Shown here in pieces: positions 6,317 through 11,401 of a stretch of DNA of 11,401 bases (positions are counted from its first letter, which is position 1; each line of letters begins with the position of its first letter). A program made the translations under genes and the position numbers. The DNA comes from an uncultured Clostridia bacterium (GTDB lineage: Bacteria; Bacillota; Clostridia; Oscillospirales; CAG-272). Location of the stretch: contig CALCTA010000131.1 in NCBI GenBank assembly GCA_937893945.1, forward strand, positions 1 to 11,401, given 5' to 3'. The notes under the pieces were generated by a model. It was not told where the DNA came from, made no database searches, and saw nothing but the letters and a program-made list of their open reading frames with translations.

Positions 6317-8062
6317 ATGATAAAGACCTTGATGAAAAGCATCAGAGAATATAAGCTATGCTCGGTGCTCGCTCCGCTTATCATCGCAGGCGAGGTGGTC
6401 GTGGAATGTATAATTCCGTTCGTTACCGCAGGACTTGTCAGGAAAATAGAAGAGAACAGCGGAATGGATGAAATAATAAAATACGGTATGATACTTTTAG
6501 GTCTTGCCGTTCTGTCGCTTACCTGCGGTGCGCTTGCTGGGTACTTTGCCGCAACCGCGGGCTGCGGATTCGCGAAGAATCTGCGCCACGATATTTACTA
6601 CGCTATTCAGGGATATTCCTTTTCTAACGTAGATAAATTCTCAACGGCAGGTCTCGTAACAAGACTTACCACCGACGTCAGCAACGTTCAGATGGCGTAT
6701 ATGATGATAATCAGAACGGCTGTGCGCTGCCCGTTGATGCTTGTTTTCGCGCTGATAATGGCTATAGGCGTCAGCCCCAAGATGTCGCTTGCCTTCGCGG
6801 TCATAATACCCGTTCTCGCGATAGGACTTTTCTTTATCATAAAGAACGCCCATCCGATATTCAAGACGGTTTTCAAAAAATACGACGCGCTCAATAACTC
6901 TGTCCAGGAGAACGTCTCGGGAATGAGAGTTGTCAAGGCTTACGTGCGTGAGAACTACGAGAGAGAGAAGTTTTCAAGAGCATCTGAGGACGTAAAGGAC
7001 GGATTTACCAAGGCAGAGAAGATACTTGCGCTCAACAATCCGCTTATGCAGTTCTGCTTCAACGCGCTTATGCTTATGGTATGCTTCTTCGGCTCTCGCC
7101 TTATAATAAGCACAAGCGGTGCTGACCTCGATATCCCCGGATTTTCCGCGCTTCTTACCTACGGCGCTCAGATACTTATGAGTCTTATGATGGTATCTAT
7201 GATAATCGTTATGCTCTCTATGTCTATGGAGTCAGCGAACCGTATTGCCGAGGTGCTCAAAGAAAAGAGCGAGATAGTAAATCCCGAGTGTCCCATCACC
7301 GACGTTCCCGACGGAAGCATACTCTTTGACAAGGTCAGCTTCTCCTACAAGGCAAACGCCGAGAAGAAGGCGCTCAAAGATATAAATCTCTTTATCGCCT
7401 CGGGTGAGACTGTCGGTATCATCGGAGGAACGGGAAGCGGAAAGACCACGCTCATACAGCTTATCTCAAGGCTTTACGACGTAAGTGAGGGAGCGGTCAA
7501 GGTCGGCGGTATAGACGTTCGTGATTACGATATCGAGACTCTGCGCGATCAGGTGTCTGTCGTGCTTCAGAAAAATCTGCTCTTTACGGGTACCATAAAG
7601 GAAAATCTGCGTTGGGGAGACCCCGACGCCACCGACGAGGAGATGGAGCGTATATGTAAGCTCGCTCAGGCGGACGAGTTTATAAAGAGCTTTCCCGAGG
7701 GATACGATACCCATATAACGCAGGGCGGTACTAACGTCTCAGGCGGTCAGAAGCAGAGGCTGTGTATTGCGCGCGCTCTTCTCAAGAAGCCGAAGATACT
7801 CATTCTTGACGACTCCACGAGCGCGGTCGATACCAAGACCGACGCGCTCATCCGCAAGGCGTTTGCCGAGGAGATACCCAATACTACCAAGATAATCATA
7901 GCTCAGCGCGTGTCCTCTGTCGAGCATGCCGATAAGATAATAGTTCTTGACGGCGGAAGCATCGAGAGTATGGGCAAGCACGAGGAGCTTATGACCGAGA
8001 GCCCTATCTACAGGGAGATATACGAATCTCAGAATAAGGGGGCGCAGGAAGATGAAGAATAA
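6317..8062 (+). CDS. Heterodimeric ABC exporter, half with degenerate ATPase site
   Basis: This 581-residue half-transporter has an N-terminal six-helix ABC exporter membrane domain (about 1-310) and a C-terminal nucleotide-binding domain. The latter shows Walker A GGTGSGKTT (370-378), a Q-loop in VVLQKN, signature VSGGQ (474-478) and Walker B ending in D498. Two catalytic positions are altered: D499 replaces the usual glutamate after Walker B, and Q530 replaces the switch histidine (AQR instead of AHR). This combination is known from one subunit of heterodimeric exporters such as TM287/288, BmrCD and LmrCD, where one ATP site is degenerate and the partner supplies hydrolysis. The substrate is unknown; lipids, peptides or drugs are all possible. 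The ATG at 6317 is chosen over 6272 because of its ribosome site. The gene overlaps the partner gene by 11 bases, indicating co-translation. Confidence 0.95.
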   Translation: MIKTLMKSIREYKLCSVLAPLIIAGEVVVECIIPFVTAGLVRKIEENSGMDEIIKYGMILLGLAVLSLTCGALAGYFAATAGCGFAKNLRHDIYYAIQGYSFSNVDKFSTAGLVTRLTTDVSNVQMAYMMIIRTAVRCPLMLVFALIMAIGVSPKMSLAFAVIIPVLAIGLFFIIKNAHPIFKTVFKKYDALNNSVQENVSGMRVVKAYVRENYEREKFSRASEDVKDGFTKAEKILALNNPLMQFCFNALMLMVCFFGSRLIISTSGADLDIPGFSALLTYGAQILMSLMMVSMIIVMLSMSMESANRIAEVLKEKSEIVNPECPITDVPDGSILFDKVSFSYKANAEKKALKDINLFIASGETVGIIGGTGSGKTTLIQLISRLYDVSEGAVKVGGIDVRDYDIETLRDQVSVVLQKNLLFTGTIKENLRWGDPDATDEEMERICKLAQADEFIKSFPEGYDTHITQGGTNVSGGQKQRLCIARALLKKPKILILDDSTSAVDTKTDALIRKAFAEEIPNTTKIIIAQRVSSVEHADKIIVLDGGSIESMGKHEELMTESPIYREIYESQNKGAQEDEE

Positions 8063-9983
8063 TAAAAGACCCCCTATGAAAAAAGGAGTACTCAAGAGAA
8101 TACTGAAGATACTCTTCAAGGAGTACCGCCTTCAGATGATAGCCGTGGCGGCGTGCATCGTGATGGTGTCGCTCGCATCTACTATCGCCAGCCTCTTTAT
8201 GAACAAGTTTATCAACTATATCGGAGAGGGACTTGAGAATGGGCTTGACAGCGTCAGCGGCAAGATAACTGTTGCCGTTCTCTCTATGCTTTGCATATAC
8301 GCGCTCGGTTGGCTTGCGTCCTTTGCTTACACTCGTATAATGGCGATCGTAACTCAGAGCTTCTTGCACAGCATGCGCAAGAAGATGTTTGACAAGATGC
8401 AGAGCTTTCCTCTGCGCTACTTTGATACCAACGCTCACGGCGACATAATGTCGCATTACACCAACGATATCGACGCTATCCGCGAGCTTGTCTCATCAAC
8501 TCTGCCTCATCTGATGCAGTCTGCGCTTATCGTCAGCTTCCTTGTGTTCAATATGCTCTACCTCAGCGCTTGGATGGCGCTCGTGGTCGGAGTCGCGAGT
8601 ATTGCGATGATAGTCGCGGCAAAGAAGATAGGCGGCAGAAGCGCCAAGAACTTTATCGCTATGCAGAAGTCTATAGCCAAGACAGAGGGATTTGTCGAGG
8701 AGATGATGAACGGTCAAAAGGTCGTAAAGGTGTTCTGCCACGAGGAGCAGAGCGGCAGGGATTTCGATAAGGTCAACGAGGAGCTTTGCAAGAACGCTAC
8801 GAATGCAAACCGCTTCGCCAACATCCTGATGCCTATTATGGGCAATATAGGCAATATCCTCTACGTGCTTGTCGCGTTCGTCGGCGGTCTGCTTATAATC
8901 AATTCTATACCCAATGCCTCGCTTCAGCTCCTGTTTGCGAAGCTGACGGGAGATGAAACTGTCTCCGCGCTTGTAAATATCAGCGTGGTAGTACCTTTCC
9001 TCAACGCATCTAAGCAGTTTACCAATAACGTAAGCCAGGTCTCACAGCAGATAAACGCTATAGTTATGGCTATGGCGGGCGCGGGACGTGTGTTTGAGCT
9101 TCTCGACAACGAGCCTGAGATAGACGACGGATACGTAACTCTTGTCAACGCAAGGGAAGAGAACGGCGAGATAGTTGAGAGCGAAGCGCGCACGGGAATG
9201 TGGGCGTGGAAGCATCCCCACGGCGACGGAAGCGTTACCTATACCAAGCTTGAGGGCGACGTGCGTATGGTCGATATGGATTTCGGCTACGTTCCCGAAA
9301 AGATGGTGCTTCGCGATATAACGCTTTATGCAAAGCCGGGTCAGAAGGTCGCGTTCGTTGGCGCTACGGGTGCGGGAAAGACTACTATCACTAACCTTAT
9401 CAACCGCTTCTACGACATTGACGACGGAAAGATAAGATACGATGGAATCAATATCAATAAGATAAAGAAGGCAGACCTGCGCCGCTCGCTCGGTATAGTT
9501 CTTCAGGATACCAATCTCTTTACGGGAACGGTAATGGAGAATATAAGATACGGAAAGCTTGACGCTACCGACGAGGAGTGTATTGCCGCGGCAAAGCTCG
9601 CAAATGCCGATGATTTCATTACCCGTCTTCCCGACGGATATAACACTATGCTTACGGCAAACGGCGCAAATCTCTCCCAAGGACAGCGACAGCTTATATC
9701 TATAGCCCGCGCTGCCGTGGCAGATCCGCCCGTAATGATACTTGACGAGGCGACCTCGTCTATTGATACGAGAACCGAGGCGATCGTGCAGAGAGGTATG
9801 GATGCCCTTATGCACGGCAGAACGGTGTTCGTTATAGCGCACCGTCTCTCGACCGTCCGTAACTCAGACGTTATTATGGTTCTGGAGCAGGGAAGAATAA
9901 TCGAGCGCGGAAGCCACGACGATCTTATCGCCCAGAGGGGAAAGTATTATCAGCTCTATACAGGCGCGTTTGAGCTTGAATAA
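8052..9983 (+). CDS. Heterodimeric ABC exporter, half with canonical ATPase site
   Basis: This 643-residue partner half-transporter has a six-helix exporter membrane domain (about 1-345), then the nucleotide-binding domain. The motifs are intact: Walker A GATGAGKTT (437-445), signature LSQGQ (541-545), Walker B ending D565 with catalytic E566, and switch histidine H597. The LSQGQ form of the signature is typical of the catalytically competent partner in TM288/BmrD-type pairs. It should supply the hydrolysing site, while the upstream protein contributes the degenerate one. It is longer than a usual half-exporter because of about 40 extra residues between the membrane and nucleotide domains (about 362-400), including WAW (384-386) and HPH (388-390). 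I have seen similar inserts in other clostridial exporters, but their role is unknown to me. Translation starts within the end of the upstream gene, with AAGGGGG about 9 bases before the ATG. Confidence 0.96.
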   Translation: MKNNKRPPMKKGVLKRILKILFKEYRLQMIAVAACIVMVSLASTIASLFMNKFINYIGEGLENGLDSVSGKITVAVLSMLCIYALGWLASFAYTRIMAIVTQSFLHSMRKKMFDKMQSFPLRYFDTNAHGDIMSHYTNDIDAIRELVSSTLPHLMQSALIVSFLVFNMLYLSAWMALVVGVASIAMIVAAKKIGGRSAKNFIAMQKSIAKTEGFVEEMMNGQKVVKVFCHEEQSGRDFDKVNEELCKNATNANRFANILMPIMGNIGNILYVLVAFVGGLLIINSIPNASLQLLFAKLTGDETVSALVNISVVVPFLNASKQFTNNVSQVSQQINAIVMAMAGAGRVFELLDNEPEIDDGYVTLVNAREENGEIVESEARTGMWAWKHPHGDGSVTYTKLEGDVRMVDMDFGYVPEKMVLRDITLYAKPGQKVAFVGATGAGKTTITNLINRFYDIDDGKIRYDGININKIKKADLRRSLGIVLQDTNLFTGTVMENIRYGKLDATDEECIAAAKLANADDFITRLPDGYNTMLTANGANLSQGQRQLISIARAAVADPPVMILDEATSSIDTRTEAIVQRGMDALMHGRTVFVIAHRLSTVRNSDVIMVLEQGRIIERGSHDDLIAQRGKYYQLYTGAFELE

Positions 9984-9990
9984 AATAGGG

Positions 9991-9996
9991 TATAAT
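9991..9996 (+). promoter_or_regulatory. Possible -10 element for pyruvate kinase
   Basis: TATAAT lies 21 bases before the TTG start of pyruvate kinase. The only -35-like hexamer, TTGAGC at 9970-9975 inside the end of the ABC gene, is just 15 bases upstream of it. No terminator separates the ABC gene from pyruvate kinase, so this could be a weak internal promoter adding to read-through. It is a sequence match only. Confidence 0.3.
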
Positions 9997-10002
9997 TATC
10001 AG

Positions 10003-10010
10003 AAAGGTGA
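10003..10010 (+). promoter_or_regulatory. Ribosome binding site that decides the TTG start of pyruvate kinase
   Basis: AAAGGTGA, followed by T, matches the GGTGAT part of the anti-Shine-Dalgarno complement and lies 6 bases before TTG at 10017. An in-frame TAA at 10011-10013 rules out any start further upstream. The next in-frame ATG would remove the conserved KTKIVCTIGP start of the protein. Confidence 0.85.
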
Positions 10011-10016
10011 TAAAAA

Positions 10017-11401
10017 TTGCGTAAAACTAAAATTGTATGTACGATCGGTCCTACGAGCGAGACAAAAGAGGTAATAGCGGGGCTTTGCAAGGCGGGTATG
10101 AACGTGGCGAGGTTGAACTTTTCCCACAATACCCATGCGGATCATCAGAAAAGAATAGACGTCATAAAGGAAGTGCGAGATGAATTACAGCTCCCTATTG
10201 CGATAATGCTTGACACAAAGGGCCCCGAATACAGAATAAAAACCTTTGAGGGCGGCAAGATATTGCTCTCTGACGGCGATAGATTTACCTTTACGACCGA
10301 CGATATCGTCGGAAACGTAGAGAGGGTCTCGGTCAGCTATTCAAGGCTTACCGAGGAGCTGTCTGTCGGAGATACGATACTTCTAAACAACGGACTTCTG
10401 ACCTTCCTCGTGGAAAGAATAGAGGGAGCGGATATAGAATGCAAGGTCATCTGCGGCGGAGAGCTTTCGGACAGAAAGAGCATGAGCTTTCCCGGAAAGG
10501 TGATGAAGCAGCCTTATCTTTCCGAGCAGGATAAGAAGGATATCAAGTGGGGCGTGGATAATTCGGTGGATTATATCGCCTGCTCATTCGTTTCCTGCAA
10601 GCAGGATCTTATAGACGTTCGCAACTATATGCGCGAGCTTGGCGCGGAGGATATCGAGCTTATCGCCAAGATAGAAAACCAGTCGGGCGTGGATAATATC
10701 GAGGAGATATGCGAGTACTGCGACGGCATTATGGTCGCTCGTGGAGATATGGGCGTGGAAATCCCCTTTGAGCATCTTCCCTCTATTCAGAAGAAGCTTA
10801 TCACCAAATGCCGTCTGCTCGGCAAGCGCGTGATCACCGCGACTGAAATGTTAGAGTCAATGATAACAAACTCCCGTCCTACGAGAGCCGAGATCTCGGA
10901 TATTGCCAATGCCGTATATGACGGTACCAGCGCTATTATGCTTTCGGGCGAGACCGCGGCAGGAAAATATCCTGTACAGGCGGTAGCGACGATGGCTAAG
11001 ATCGCCGAGACTACCGAGGGGAATATCAATTATAAGGAGCGTTTTCACAATGCCGATTTCCAGATCCGCAATATGACAGACGCTATTTCACATTCTACCT
11101 GCGGAATGGCGATAGATATCGACGCAAAGGCGATAGTTGCTTGCTCTATCTCGGGTATGACCGCCAGAATGGTATCTCGCTTCCGTTCTCCCGTTGCTAT
11201 TATCGGACTTACCACCAATGAGAACACGTGGCGTAAGCTTGCTCTTTCGTGGGGAGTTATCCCTGCGATGTGCGAGACCTTTACCTCGACAGACGTGCTT
11301 TTCTATACTGCGAAGAAGATAGCCACCTCAGAGCTTAGACTGTCTAAAAAGGACCGCATCGTTATCACGGGCGGAGACACCACGGGACATTCGGGCAACA
11401 C
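10017..11401 (+). CDS. pyk: Pyruvate kinase, 3' end cut by window edge
   Basis: This enzyme catalyses the last ATP-yielding step of glycolysis, phosphoenolpyruvate plus ADP to pyruvate plus ATP, in the cytoplasm. The window holds 461 codons; the family is about 470-585 residues, so a short form would be nearly complete. Visible motifs are RKTKIVCTIGP (2-12), ARLNFSH (31-37) with R32, the potassium ligands N34, S36, D66 and T67, DTKGPEYR (66-73), catalytic K218 and metal ligand E220 in KIEN, metal ligand D244 in ARGDMG, and TATEMLESM (274-282). E71 is the residue associated with potassium-dependent enzymes. GPEYR and ATEM replace the commoner GPEIR and ATQM, variants I associate with clostridial enzymes. 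The start is TTG, fixed by a strong ribosome site and an in-frame stop just upstream. It follows the ABC gene by 33 bases without a terminator. Confidence 0.96.
   Translation, partial: MRKTKIVCTIGPTSETKEVIAGLCKAGMNVARLNFSHNTHADHQKRIDVIKEVRDELQLPIAIMLDTKGPEYRIKTFEGGKILLSDGDRFTFTTDDIVGNVERVSVSYSRLTEELSVGDTILLNNGLLTFLVERIEGADIECKVICGGELSDRKSMSFPGKVMKQPYLSEQDKKDIKWGVDNSVDYIACSFVSCKQDLIDVRNYMRELGAEDIELIAKIENQSGVDNIEEICEYCDGIMVARGDMGVEIPFEHLPSIQKKLITKCRLLGKRVITATEMLESMITNSRPTRAEISDIANAVYDGTSAIMLSGETAAGKYPVQAVATMAKIAETTEGNINYKERFHNADFQIRNMTDAISHSTCGMAIDIDAKAIVACSISGMTARMVSRFRSPVAIIGLTTNENTWRKLALSWGVIPAMCETFTSTDVLFYTAKKIATSELRLSKKDRIVITGGDTTGHSGN

Noticed and set aside
9042..9842. A 266-codon minus-strand frame opposite the second ABC gene
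   Set aside because: The plus strand here encodes conserved ABC motifs; the antisense frame follows from codon bias and has no recognisable domain or ribosome site context.

Overview
The window looks like chromosomal DNA from a low-to-mid GC Clostridia (Bacillota), probably a gut Oscillospiraceae/Lachnospiraceae-type lineage. The evidence is frequent ATA and AGA codons, strong Shine-Dalgarno sites, consensus sigma-A promoters, and clostridial-type MurE, heterodimeric ABC exporter and pyruvate kinase proteins. The family placement is inference from protein character. I see no mobile element, tRNA, rRNA or CRISPR array, and no gene-free stretch longer than about 180 bases.

Layout. (1) Positions 1-2698, minus strand: a compact three-gene operon read leftward from a near-perfect sigma-A promoter at 2732-2760. 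In order of transcription it holds a 129-residue protein of unknown function resembling a lone pre-ATP-grasp domain, a GTG-started Asp/Glu racemase, and a MurE-type Mur ligase whose last few residues lie beyond the left edge. (2) Positions 2821-3459, plus strand: a divergent promoter and a RimJ/RimL-type GNAT acetyltransferase. (3) Positions 3475-6227: a fully consensus promoter, an 867-residue membrane-anchored protein of unknown function with a large extracytoplasmic region, and a strong intrinsic terminator. (4) Positions 6317-9983: two overlapping genes for a heterodimeric ABC exporter. The first half has a degenerate ATPase site and the second a canonical one. (5) Position 10017 to the right edge: pyruvate kinase, started by TTG and cut a few residues short.

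How the genes fit together. The minus operon joins a Mur ligase with an amino-acid racemase, which points to cell-wall precursor synthesis and possibly D-aspartate chemistry. The two ABC genes encode one transporter. The GNAT gene, the 867-residue protein and pyruvate kinase have no obvious shared pathway. The most novel item is the 867-residue protein: it appears strongly expressed, has a CvpA-like four-helix membrane N-terminus, and its ectodomain seems built from degenerate repeats. I did not find a recognisable defence or biosynthetic system.
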